Positions 35,071 to 46,212 of a DNA stretch of 64,000 nt are shown piece after piece; within the stretch, counting starts at the first letter, position 1; every line of letters starts with the position of its first letter. Below the pieces are notes generated by a model. That model did not search any database, had not been told where the DNA came from, and saw nothing but the letters and a program-made list of their open reading frames with translations. The translations under genes were made by a program, and so were the position numbers. This DNA is from Phoronis australis. Lineage: Eukaryota; Phoronida; Phoronidae. The stretch spans positions 724,335 to 788,334 of the forward strand of contig NMRA01000039.1 in assembly GCA_002633005.1 (NCBI GenBank). The letters run 5' to 3'.

Positions 35071-38000
35071 TATGACAGAGGTTATGGAGTGGAGGCCTTG
35101 GTGATGGTGGTGCAGTGACAATAAACAAGTTGGTGCCAGTGGTTGTATTGGTTGGAACAGGGCATTAAAGTTGCAGATCTAGTAGAGATTGAGATTATTG
35201 TTATCAGTGGAAATCCTTATGCCAACACTGGGTGTCCATTCCTTCTGCTCCAGTGGTTTTGTATGGTCTGGCACCATAACTGAAGCAGGACTTCATGCAT
35301 GGTCTGGGGCCCGCAATATTAAGTTCTCAAACACACTGCACTGCACTGCAGGTCTGAGGCCTTCAGACTACAACCTAATCAATACAGACTAATTTATTTG
35401 ACTGATGGGTATGGCTGCACATGTCATGCAAGTATGACTCCACTTGTTGGCAGAATAAATGTATAAAATCTAGAAACTGCACAAGTTATGTAACAACTAT
35501 CTAGGAAGTCTAATGGTAATTAACATGAGACCAGCATGACAGCCTCGTCAGACATACAATTTGCATGTCATTGAGAGCCGGTCAATACTCTCAATGCAAA
35601 AAAATGACGCTGATACCAGATGGACAGTTGATGTTCCAGACAGCACTAATATTAGATCAGAGTGAAATTGCAAATTTCAAAATGAAATTAATCAAATTTA
35701 AGCAATGGTGAATTTTTCATGACGCAATCAGTTAACTCCATTCGGAGCAGTTTTCTCATGCGTAACTAAGATCCACATCACGGCATAACAAACACCCCAA
35801 ACACGAACCAAAACAATGGTCTTAAAAAATACAGAGCCTGAATTACTGGGAGGGAGACCCTGTCCTAATCTCCATTAGAGGACAAAAGGTTGTGGAATCA
35901 ACTAGGCTAATATAACTCTCGATTATACAACATAATATGGCCCTTGTCCAGTTGGAACTGTACAAAAGGATCTATGCACTTTTACACTCTCAACTCATCT
36001 AGAGGACGGTTGCGTTAAAAAGAATATACTGCAAGCGGATTTTCAATCAATTCCCATTAAGAAAGGCAATTGCCGTACACACTGTAAGCAGATGTGCGCA
36101 GGGCATTCATGCGGGACCACTACATTCACCTTCACCTGTCACTAACTATTTTTATGCCTTGTCAATATACTTAAACCCCAGCTGAGAAACCAGAGACTCA
36201 AGTCAACAGGCTAGCAGTGTGCCCCAGAGGAACTCGAAGCCACGATCTTGAGTAAAAGAAGCAGATTCTTCTCCCCCTAGGCCCCTAGTCCGGACGTAAT
36301 AAATTATAGGTCCTGGCACGATAAATTTTGAATTTGAGTATCTTTTTGGTACTTCAGAGAATTAAATTCTTCAATAGAAAATTTGTGTCCTGGAATTTTC
36401 TTCCGTGTTGACTCTCCATACTGGGCACCTTATTTCAAAATGGGCTCTGTGTTCAGATAGAATTAACCACTGATAATTGACCTTATTTTTGCTGAAGTGC
36501 CCTGGGAACACTTATTTGGCAGTAGAGTCCCAGCGAAAAAAATCCCAGTATGTCATAAGAGTCAAGGGAGAGACAGATCTGCTTACGGAAATGAATATCA
36601 CACATTGTTGTTGATGGTCACGAAAACAGTTGCAGCTATGATCGCAAGAACTCAGGGCCACAGCAAACTTTTAGAGCCAAGAGCATTAGAAGTCATGTCT
36701 GTTCTTGCGAGACTCAGTGTCTAGGAACTGTGTAAGAAGTTGCCATAATTACAAAATATCAAAGGTCACAAACATGTCCTGACTTGGAACATAAGAGGAA
36801 TCAATAGTGCTGGAAGCTGGAAATAACCTTTACCAGTACAAAACAGTCAAGGTCAGATTGGAACTGTGACGTTTGCAACATAACAAGGTTCTCGGCAAAG
36901 AAAAATTCTGCAACCAAACACTGCTTCCGTTCATTTTTCTCATGGAATTATTGAACAATGCATGCCAATATGTTAATGTCGCTTTCTCACCGACTCCACA
37001 ACTCCTCTGTTTTGGGACGTTTTGATCAGTGTTCTGTAACTCGGCAGAATTAAACGACTACTGCAGTTCCTCTCAATGAAGGTAGATAAAGGTGCCGAGT
37101 TGCCGAACTCCCCGAAACGGGAAAGTCTAAATCCACTCAGACGGGTGTAGTCAATAGAGGTCGCCTCATGTAACACACAAATTCAATCAAACGTGTGAAT
37201 TAACAATGCCATCTGGTGTTTAATCCAGACAATTAGTGCTAACTCCAATGCCGAGGAGCTACCGGAAAAGTAAGGGGAGTTGCGATGGAGTTTTAAAAGA
37301 TGGGTTTCTGTACTTGGAAAGCGACACAAGAAATCTCTTTTAGCAACACAATAATCAACCAAATTTCACTACATCAAGCAAAAAAACACACTCATTACCA
37401 GAGTATTCAATGCGAGTTCAACATTTTTATAATTAAGTACTATTAACAACATTAGTTTGTGTTTTTTACTAAAGATTTAGCAATTTCTGTTTAACTCATC
37501 CTCAGCGGTTTCCATAACAACCCTTTTTATATGACACTCTGTCAGTCACCAATCGTTAACAGTGATATATATCAGAAACTTGACCGTAAGCAGTCAGCGG
37601 TGAATATGATTAATTTTGCATGGAAACCAAGAAAAGCAGCTAATTTCTTAGGTTGACTCTCATGTGTAGGGAGAAAATTCATCACAATAAGACCTCTGAT
37701 CATATCACTAGTGTACGAATGCTACAGGGTGCATGCACCACTGATCCATCTAAAAATATTATGAACCATAATGTCACTCAATTACATGTAAACCCATCTG
37801 CTTTCTGGGTTATCTGTACTATTTCACACTTTTGGTATGTACAACAAATACGTTTGATTGACTTGTGTGTCACAAATGCTGGCAAACCGATGACGGCAAC
37901 ACAGAATAGATCAACAACAGTAACTTGAAATCTTTTATCATTTTGTTTCTGTTGCTAATTATGTTATCACTGTCACCCAATATTATATTTACTTCCATAA

Positions 38001-38529
38001 CCAACAGCAGTCTGCCTTTAAGTTGTTCATGTTGAAATATATTAAACTTACATTTACTTAATTTTTAAAAACAAAAAGAACCAGGCAACAATAATATATT
38101 GTTTAGTTTTATTTCTATTAAATGATGAAATACATGAATGAGTGTGTTCATGGGTGTGTGCGTATGTGCGTACGTACGTGCATGAAAGCCCCGCCCCCTT
38201 CTCCTTTTTTGTACTTTAAATGTTGTCTTCAGCGTATGAACTGTTATAACCGGATTGTTGAATATACTAAACTATTAAAGAAGTTACCATTTTAATTTTT
38301 TCATCAAATAAAAGACTCATTTTTAATAGGCCCTGGTGCAAAAGTGGATCAATTTCAAAACTATTACTAACAGTTTTAGAGAACAGTGCCCAAAGCATGG
38401 TATCGCAATCTTTAATACAAATCGGGTCGGCCTGAGTTTTGAGCATGTTCTCAAGTAGGCAAAATTGGGACATTACTTTCTAGTGTCCTCCATATCCTTA
38501 AATATCCTGCTAAAACAAGACTATTGAAT
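35071..38529. other. No gene or repeat recognised
   Basis: The longest quiet stretch. Open frames at 35189-35392, 36497-36724 and 37653-37928 (plus) and 36973-37176 (minus) resemble nothing I know. A short GTGTGTGCGTATGTGCGTAC tract lies at 38150-38180. Confidence 0.45.
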
Positions 38530-38640
38530 GACGGTGGACACCGGTAATGGTCTGATATAACGTAACCAAATTTCGAGAACCAGTTTTCTCCACTGAATAA
38601 CGGGCATCAAACTGGTTCTCAAAATACGGCCACGCTATTG
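38530..38640. repeat. Family G repeat with a 12-bp hairpin
   Basis: GAGAACCAGTTT (38575-38586) and AAACTGGTTCTC (38609-38620) are perfect inverses around a 22-bp loop containing GAATAACGGGCATC. The same block, AGAACCA.T.TTTTCCAC.GAATAACGGGCATCAA, recurs at 63445-63482 and, diverged, at 39290-39325. Confidence 0.75.
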
Positions 38641-39250
38641 CCGTGGATGCCAGCCAGTCATCGGTTTTTAAAATTCACCTGAATGGCCAACAACATTCAC
38701 TTCAGGCTTTATTCATTACTGATCCTTATCTCCAAGAGTGTTTAATTACAGTATGTTTAATGGTCATTCTCTTGTACTATTTGTTTGCATTGTAAACAAA
38801 AGCAAATTGATTGGCAACATAAGGTAAGTACTAGTAACTGTGCTGTTAATCTCAAATTACACTAAGGTGATCCTTAAATATAATTGTTGTAAAGTAATCC
38901 AACTGTGGACAGATACTGAACTGCAGCCTACTTCTTCAATTTTTCGACGACAGATCATGAGCTTTCATAAAATATACGAGATGAGGCAAAATGGTCAATT
39001 TATGCATTTACGTGAAAAATTATTAAAAATAACACAGTTGAGGACGTTTCTCATTTCAAGACAATCTCTTGAGAAAATGTCAACTTTAATGCAGGAGAGA
39101 CACTCAAAGTAAATTCCAAATGATTAACATTAAAATCAAGCCATCAAGGAACTAATGATCAAGTTCTGAGGATGTTTCTCAACTTTTAACAGGGCTTTTA
39201 ATAGTAGCCTTTAGAAAGTTGACCTTTCTGTTCCATTTGAAGATGAAAAC
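38641..39250. other. No gene recognised
   Basis: A plus frame at 38840-39112 (90 residues) has no recognisable motif. Confidence 0.4.
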
Positions 39251-39345
39251 CAATTGAAGTAAGAGTCACTTAGAGGGCTCCTGCATTTTGAGAACCATTT
39301 TTTCCAGTGAATAATGGGTGTGAAACTGAATGTCAAAATCCAGAG
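39251..39345. repeat. Family G repeat, diverged copy
   Basis: GAGAACCATTTTTTCCAGTG AATAATGGGTGTGAAACTG parallels the 38.57-kb block. AGGGCTC at 39273 and GAGCCCT at 39342 are inverted and may be the element's outer ends. Confidence 0.5.
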
Positions 39346-39510
39346 CCCTTATAAGTGACTGCTACTGTCAAAAGGACCATTAACCACCATTAATCAAAGA
39401 AGCTGATTTTTTAATTAGAAACACTTAAACCTGAGCTATAAAACTAACTTCTCACTTTAATTCAACTCGTGTGAGAAGTGATTTCTGGGTACAGAAAAAA
39501 CTGACGGTTC

Positions 39511-39612
39511 GTCATAACTAGAGACCATGACGGTTCATAGTTATGACCAGGTATGTCAGCACTATCTTGCAGAACCTCGTCTCAAGCACCACCAGGTATG
39601 CCAGCACTATCT
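39511..39612. repeat. 10-bp hairpin followed by a short direct repeat
   Basis: GTCATAACTA (39511-39520) and TAGTTATGAC (39538-39547) are perfect inverses. ACCAGGTATG(T/C)CAGCACTATC then occurs twice (39546 and 39590). Confidence 0.8.
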
Positions 39613-42209
39613 TGGGACTTAAGGAACAATTTCAGACCTCAATTTGCAATGGCAAGTGCACTGAATCAAACCCCAGTTTTTGTGACGGGACTCGGGTACG
39701 TTTATAGCTTTATCAGAATATTTTATGCACATTCAGGCCAATACTACAAAGGACATATCCTTCTAGGTGAAACATAAACAATGCTATGACCTATTTCTAA
39801 GCATTTTACTAACATACGCTCAAGTAATTAAGAATTTTCACTATCATGCGGGCAAGGAGAGTTAATTGCATTGTGCTCAAACTCACTAAGAATTGTTTTC
39901 TTCATAAAGCACATGTCTAAAATTGACCAACAGGAGCATACTACCGGTATATTCATTCACAATGCGCCTTTTGACCAGTATCTCCATTGGTTGAACACTG
40001 AACCTGTCAATGAAATTCTTAAAACATGGCTATATTTACAACTGCATTTTAAACTCTTTAGCTGTCAATGTTAAATTCTGAACTGAACGACTGTTACAAA
40101 ACTCATTCAGTCTTGAATGGTCTAATACACCTAATGCATCAGATGTGCGCAGGCCGCTCTGGTGAGCTGGACCCACTGCACCAAACACATGAAACCAATT
40201 TTCAATTATTAAGTAATACATGTAACACATATAGACAAATACACAAATTAAGAGGGAGCAGAGGAGCTAGACATTTGACTCAAGGGTGTAGCAGTGCAGT
40301 TCAGAGGGACTTCATGAGTGTAAAAGGAATAATTTGATTTTCATTTTTAGCCAGCTAACACGAAATACAACTATTAATATTTCTCCTTGGAAACAACAGA
40401 TTGTCTTCTGAACTTTGTGATTTTGTACAACCCAAAGAACATACCTGTTCAGCCACCATTGTTGAAATTTTGTTGACATTTATTTATAGTATGATTCTGA
40501 CTTATATGTTTTCTCCCATTTCTGTCTCAGTGCTAGTTATCCAAACATTAATTGCAACAGTATGCCATGATTTGCGACCTGCAGTTTAAGCTTACGCTAG
40601 ATTTTGTTTGGAGACCTGGAAAAATCCTGTCAAAAAATAATACGCCGTCCGGCAGACATTTGCCAAGTTGACAGTTTCTCATCACAGGTAGGTTGTTTGT
40701 CAAAAGTGAACTAGAAACTCACAAGGTGCAGCAAATGAAGCAACAGACATTGCCATGTGCACTCAGGTAAATCACGTGGTACCATATCTAATGAATCTCC
40801 CCGTGCTAATGAACAGATATCGGTTCTTAAAGAGGGACGGGTACCTTTATTTGTCAGCACCACTTGCTAAATATCAAGTCTCCCATTCTGTGAGGACCTC
40901 AACATGGGCGTACTGTTTTCTCAAACAAATTTGAACAAGGTTCAACAAAGGTTGCAGCTGCAATGGCATTATAGCATGTGCAATCTGAAAACATCCTGAA
41001 TTCAATCAGACATACACAACTGTAGATTTTCCACATCACTGCATTTATGAGTAGTCCAATCTGGTTGTTTTCAGTCATTTCTGCAGTCCCCTCATCAGGA
41101 ATTAGGTTAGCCCAACCACTTAAACCCCATTCAAATGGATTAAGCTAGCTAAATAATGGTTCTTCATATCCTTCAATGCCATATTTTATGGTGAAGTGCC
41201 CTAGAAAATTTGTTGGCTGTGGCACTCTCCCAAACATTAAAACATTAATTTTTCTATTCACAGAGCATTACACTGCACGTCTATTCGGGCAAACCAGCTT
41301 TATGAAGCACAACATCGACCCCATTAACTTGTTCAGAACCATGCGCTAACAAAATTGCATCTCATAATGAAAACACCTCACTCTACCTACACTTATGAAA
41401 CAAAATTTGTTTATAAACACCATTGTGAAGTAGAACTAAATACTCATTAGGATTAATGCCTACGTTGAGTTGGTGCCACCTCCGAAACTTCAATTTTTTG
41501 TTTTTAAGCGCCCATGCCTGGCTTACCAACCATCTCCAATTTAATAGATTGTTATTTCTTTAAAAGGCCTAGTGTCTTTGCGAACGTCCGTTAAATCAGA
41601 ATTTTAGAACGCAAATGGTACAAAACCGAAAGTCTCAAAGATCAGTCAATTACAGTGGAACCTAAAACCAGCCGATATTTTATTTGACCCCTGCACGGGA
41701 AATGTAGCTACCAGTCAAACATTTGGCGACGCAGGAACGTTTCGCCAGTGTTTGGGGTCTAACATATTGTGATTCCGTATGGTAGGTTGAAAAAGCTTAA
41801 CCTGACTGATCACAAGATTTGTGTTATATGACCCGGATAAGGATTTTCTCTGAACTGAGCACTTTCTTACTATTCGCAAGACTGCACTGTCATCAGGCTG
41901 CTGTAGCAGACCAAGAAGCTAGACGGAAAAACTGAAATTAACTCTGGTCAGTGACACCGTGTAACTGAAACTCATCACGCAGGAAACTGAGCTTGATTCT
42001 ACCTTTTACAAACGCACGTACATTTTGTGCTTTAACATACTTTGGTTAAATGTTTCTTGATGTTAAATCACTCGATAGGCTTTATTTTGGAGGCAGCCAA
42101 GAGCCCATTCATGAAGTATGAGGTCCCATTAACTATATTCCCTATGTTCTGTAAAATTACTTGTCTGTTGCATTTCTCCCTCGTTATGGATTCGCTGTGT
42201 AAGAGAACA
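39613..42209. other. No gene seen; family E fragment at 40310-40362
   Basis: The fragment reads TTCATGAGTGTAAAAGG ... TTTTTAGCCAGCTAACA as in family E. Other open frames (39871-40074, 40068-40337, 40401-40589) are not recognisable. Confidence 0.45.
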
Positions 42210-42370
42210 GTTTCATGGATTATGAAAGGGTGACTTGTGCAAGTTTATTGGAGTGTGGTTTGGTAGATTATCAAACCATAACTTGTACAAGATTACTGAA
42301 GAGTACTTATGTGGTTTCAGAGATTAGGAAACTGTGACATGTCAACAGTTACTCAGAACATCATAGTTAT
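42210..42370. repeat. Degenerate tandem of about 55 bp
   Basis: GTGACTTGTGCAAGTTTATT, then ATAACTTGTACAAGATTACT, then GTGACATGTCAACAGTTACT recur about 55 bp apart, each preceded by ATTATGAAA / ATTATCAAACC / ATTAGGAAACT. An old, decayed minisatellite is the simplest reading. Confidence 0.45.
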
Positions 42371-42975
42371 GAAAATGTTAATTGAGTAGGGTGATTACAG
42401 AAGAGAATGATTCCTTGAATTTTGAAAACAAGACTTGTTCCGTTCAAGGGAAACGTGCTTCCGTAAATTATGAGATCACATGTGACATTTGTTAATAGTG
42501 ATGGTTGTGGTTTAAGGATATGGACTGTGTAACTGAGGGTACCACGGTAGTTGTACGCAGTTGTACATTGCTCTTGGACTGTGTTCATTATGCATGATGT
42601 TTACAGTTGGACGACATTTACTTGATGGGGGGGAGAGTGACAGGGCATGCCACTATTGCCCGTTGTGTTGCTTATAATTGCTACCTTTATTAGACGTTCA
42701 GTCGCTATTGTGAGATGGGCGACGGAAATGAGGCGGTGTGCTTCTTGGCTTGCAGGAAGTTTGCTGTTGAAATCACGCTTTTCTTTGAAACTGAGATGTT
42801 ATGACGAACCTGTGGAAGTGTTGTTGACCTGGAACTGAAATATATCCGTATCCTAGTGAGAACTGTAATGGTGTTCAACTGTTCACTCAACAGAGGCTCA
42901 TTTCGTACCGTACAATAGTCATCAAACGACCTGGCAACATTCTGGGAATTTTTAGACGCTTAAAAAATGGATATA
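42371..42975. other. No gene recognised
   Basis: A plus frame at 42647-42838 starts with a hydrophobic run (LLPVVLLIIATFI) followed by Arg-rich sequence. It is 63 residues, of no family I recognise and without splice context. Confidence 0.4.
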
Positions 42976-43092
42976 AAATAATAAAAAATAAAACGATGAG
43001 CGTCGGCACTAAAATACATTAAAATATTCCCCACGTTTCTAGCGAATGTTTTAATATATTTTAGTACCAACGCTCTTCATTTTATTTTCACT
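42976..43092. repeat. Short foldback, arms about 50 bp
   Basis: AAAACGATGAGCGTCGGCAC TAAAATACATTAAAATATTC (to 43029) pairs with GAATGTTTTAATATATTTTA GTACCAACGCTCTTCATTTT (from 43044) with about 85% match; the loop is 14 bp. It could be a MITE. The size and shape would also allow a small hairpin RNA precursor. Confidence 0.85.
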
Positions 43093-43460
43093 GTTTTTAC
43101 TGTTTTATATTCTTATCTGTCGGAAACTACACAGCATTCCAGCATCTATTTGATTTATTCAAAAATGGATCAATGTGAAAATTGCCTGAAACAGTCCCAA
43201 GAGGTATTTTTTCAGGCAAATTTGTTCTAGGGAATTTTCTTGCATTAGGGCACAACTTCGCTGGGATGCTGCATTTCACCAATTTTTGTGGTATTAATAT
43301 GGAGAAAAATGTATTCATGAGGAGACCTTTGTTTACTCAGTTGAAGTTCCAAGCCACACTAATGTTGACCAATGGCAGTATTGCAGCCTATGCTCTGACA
43401 CTTATTTATTCAATTAATGTTTTAGAATGAGATATTTATCTTGCACATGACATGTTCTAT

Positions 43461-43882
43461 GTGCTCACACACATCAGGAAAACATTGCCTGAGCCAATGA
43501 CCAAGGCCCAAATAGTATATATGCAAGGGAGTGAGCTATGATGCACAGCTGCATAGTAACAACAGCAAGGACAACATTTACAAGACTGTTTACTATATTC
43601 AGATCAAACCATGGCAATGCACATCCAGTAAATGAACAGTATTGTTGTTCAGGATGAAAAAACAAAAAGAGTTTAAAATCCTTGTGAGTTGCAGCATATG
43701 AGCGGAGTTGGCTCTGAAGCCTGATCTGAATAAACAGTGAGTTGGGACTCACAGCTCACTGGTCTTGTGAATTTTGTCCTTGATGTTGTTACTATACAAC
43801 TATGCATCTAGCTCTCTCGTGTACATGTACACTGTTTGGACTTTATTCAATGTTTTCCTGACGATAGTGTGTGTGAGCACAT
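43461..43882. repeat. Imperfect foldback, arms about 150 bp
   Basis: TGTGCTCACACACATCAGG ... AAAACATTG (43461-43488) is the inverse of CAATGTTTTCCTGACGATAG and TGTGTGTGAGCACA (43849-43882). GCATAGTAACAACAGCAAGG inside the left arm is the inverse of the right arm's CTTGATGTTGTTACTATAC (about 43771). Inner blocks (ACAAGAC, TTCAGATCA) also pair. Probably an old inverted-repeat element. The minus frame 43474-43752 lies across it and is not a gene. Confidence 0.7.
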
Positions 43883-43999
43883 CAGCCCATGTCGCAACAC
43901 AAATATCATGTTTTATACCACAATATTAGCGCCAAATGGCAGATACAACCTTGTAATAACCCATAAAGTTATCTCACTAGTGACATAACGATTTGGCGG

Positions 44000-44072
44000 G
44001 AAAGCGAGGACGGAGTCGAACCCGGGACCTTGAGTTTGCTAGTCGCCGACCTTAACCACTACACCACGCAGC
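44000..44072 (-). repeat. tRNA-derived sequence (SINE head or tRNA pseudogene)
   Basis: On the minus strand TGGTGTAGTGG (44065-44055) matches the Pol III A box and GGTTCGACTCC (44021-44011) matches the B box GGTTCGANNCC exactly, 33 bp apart as in tRNAs. The loop region CTAGCAA would place AGC as anticodon. The T stem mispairs at three positions and the acceptor stem does not pair, so it is not a functional tRNA gene. A tRNA-derived SINE head is likely; the body would extend toward 43900. Only this copy is seen in the window. Confidence 0.65.
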
Positions 44073-44618
44073 GACTGATGTCATCAAGAGTGAAAATAGA
44101 ATACTTAAATGAGCACGCGCAATAATCGCACGTTCAACAAACCGCATTGTACTGTACTTATACGCTACGAAAAATAAGACACAAAATTTCCATAAAAATG
44201 ATATCTTAATTCAGTGAAATTTTTCTCTCATGTCCTCTTACTTGTAAATCACCGATCTCCAGTTTGAATGCGGGTATCGTGTCGTCAGGATCTTTGACTT
44301 GAGAATTATATTCAGTTACCAGTGGTAACCTACTTTAGCAGACGATAATTTCCTGGTAGAAGCTTAGCATGTAAAAAACGTGTTTTAAGCTATAATAGTT
44401 GCTTAACCTTAATTTAGAGATTCACTTCATTTCTATTTTGTTTAAATTTCCAATTGGTTTTGAGTATAAGCGTTATTTGACAAAAATAGCTCGGCTTTTC
44501 TTAAAAGGTCACTACCTCCGACCCCGGGCCTCTGACATAGAAAGTAGCTACAAAGCCGAGGCGAGTCGAGAAAGGTAGATCGATTCATTGCAGTGTTTCT
44601 CGTTTAGTATGTGGTATA
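44073..44618. other. No gene recognised
   Basis: No open frame, repeat or RNA signal that can be supported. Confidence 0.45.
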
Positions 44619-44784
44619 AATAGATTATTACATGTTCTCAGTTGTTATCCCCCTTATCTAAAGCCCTCGAGGATTTTGGAGAATTATCACCCTCGGGGCT
44701 AACGCCCCTCAGGCGATAATTCTCCAAAATCCACTCGGGCTCTAGATAACAGGGGATAACGACTTCGCCATGTAATAATCTATA
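44619..44784. mobile_element. Palindromic MITE-like foldback, 166 bp
   Basis: Arms 44619-44699 and 44704-44784 are reverse complements at about 80%, including a perfect GGATTTTGGAGAATTATC / GATAATTCTCCAAAATCC pair, GTTATCCCC / GGGGATAAC and ATAGATTATTACATG-type ends. The tip is GGGGC-TAAC-GCCCC. Almost the whole element is stem, typical of foldback MITEs. A target-site duplication is not clear (TA or ATA at the edges). Confidence 0.85.
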
Positions 44785-45206
44785 TTTATTTTTAAGCATT
44801 GTGACATATTTATGGCCACCGAGACCATAATTCCATTAACTGACATTCTTAGTCTCAAAAGTGCCATTCCCAAATATATTGAAATCCCAGAAATAATTCA
44901 GAAAAAATAAACGGGATTAATTCCACAAATGGTCGTGCCCTTGAAGAAGTCATGAATACTGGACAGTAATATCGCCCTTATAATGGCAGACCCAGACACT
45001 ACATAGTCAGTACAGTACTGTACAACACCTGCGCCAGCACCTGAGTGATTGTATGATACAGAGGACGCTCGGAATTTGAAATGAATCAACAAACCCCACC
45101 CTCCGAATTAATCCAGCGAAATGTGATGGAACCCAGAATCCCAACAAATTTGTAAAACTGCTTGAAAAATACACAGAATTATTTCCACCAATTTGTAAAT
45201 GGGAAC
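44785..45206. other. No gene recognised
   Basis: Nothing beyond short open frames. Confidence 0.45.
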
Positions 45207-45322
45207 GGCACTACTTTGACACATATACTGGCACTACTTTGACACATATACTGGCACTACTTTGACACATATACTGGCACTACTTTGACACATATACTGG
45301 CACTACTTTGACATATATACTG
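45207..45322. repeat. 23-bp minisatellite, 5 copies
   Basis: GGCACTACTTTGACACATATACT repeated five times, the last with a single change (GACATATATACT). Confidence 0.95.
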
Positions 45323-46107
45323 AAGTGATTGAGAAATGCAGTTGTCAAACAATCAAACATTACTCCCTTCACTATTTTGTGCTTTTATTTCCCCATAATT
45401 TGAATTAGTGTGTATAACGGATACAAGAGGTCGCCTTTAATACATATTAGTTCATTTCATCTAGCAAGTCAGCAAGGAGCTCAATTTTTCTTTTTTCTGA
45501 ATGATACGTTCTTAAGTTCACATCCATGTAATAGCGGAAATACAAAGATTTTGTTACCTGTGTGTGGGATTTTTCTTACAACATCCATGGTTGATAAATG
45601 AATTAACTTTCCAGAAATTTCAGACTGGTATATCCATTTTGTGGACACATGTTCATATTTAGTCAGTTTCGCCTATTGGCAATGTTTCATTCTACCCATT
45701 GCAATTAAAAGGTATAAACTTGGCCTTGCTGGTAGCAAAAGTTGTGAGCCATTGTCTGTTTGCTTCTTGTTTGTAAATAAAACTTTAAAGTGATGATTCT
45801 TTTAAACCAGTTTATATCTGCCTCCAATTCGCCCAGATACTGGTAGAGATGGTCTGTTATGGAAGCATTTAATTTGATCCCCAGCTGCTACTAAACACAG
45901 TCCAAATATTGACACTATTCTTCCACAGACAAGTAGTTGATAATGACTACAGTTGAATGGTTAGTTACACTTTGTTCACAAATTGGCGAAAATGCTGGTA
46001 TTTTCGCTAACGTTTCCCTAGTGGCAAAAATGCCAGTATGGTGAACGGCTGCAAGTGTCATTTTTGCTGGTGCAGTGCTCACAGTTTGAATTTTTCTAAA
46101 GCTGTTG
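45323..46107. other. No gene recognised
   Basis: No supported gene. From 45985 onward, fragments such as TATTTTCGCTAACG and CTAGTGGCAAAAATGCC look like decayed units of the following minisatellite. Confidence 0.45.
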
Positions 46108-46212
46108 GCATTTTCACTAGCGTTTTCACTAGCATTTTCACTAGCATTTTCACTAGCATTTTCACTAGCATTTTCGCTGGCATTTCCCCCTGGCATTCTT
46201 GTTGGCATTTTG
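46108..46212. repeat. 12-bp minisatellite, about 8.6 copies
   Basis: GCATTTTCACTA repeated, with decayed units at the right (GCATTTTCGCTG, GCATTTCCCCCTG, GCATTCTTGTTG). The 12-bp period keeps frames open and yields ASEN tetrapeptides on the minus strand (within 45915-46208) and TSIF on the plus strand. Both are treated as by-products. Confidence 0.95.

Noticed and set aside
46108-46208. ASEN tetrapeptide-repeat protein
   Set aside because: Product of a 12-bp satellite; the opposite strand is equally open (TSIF repeats).
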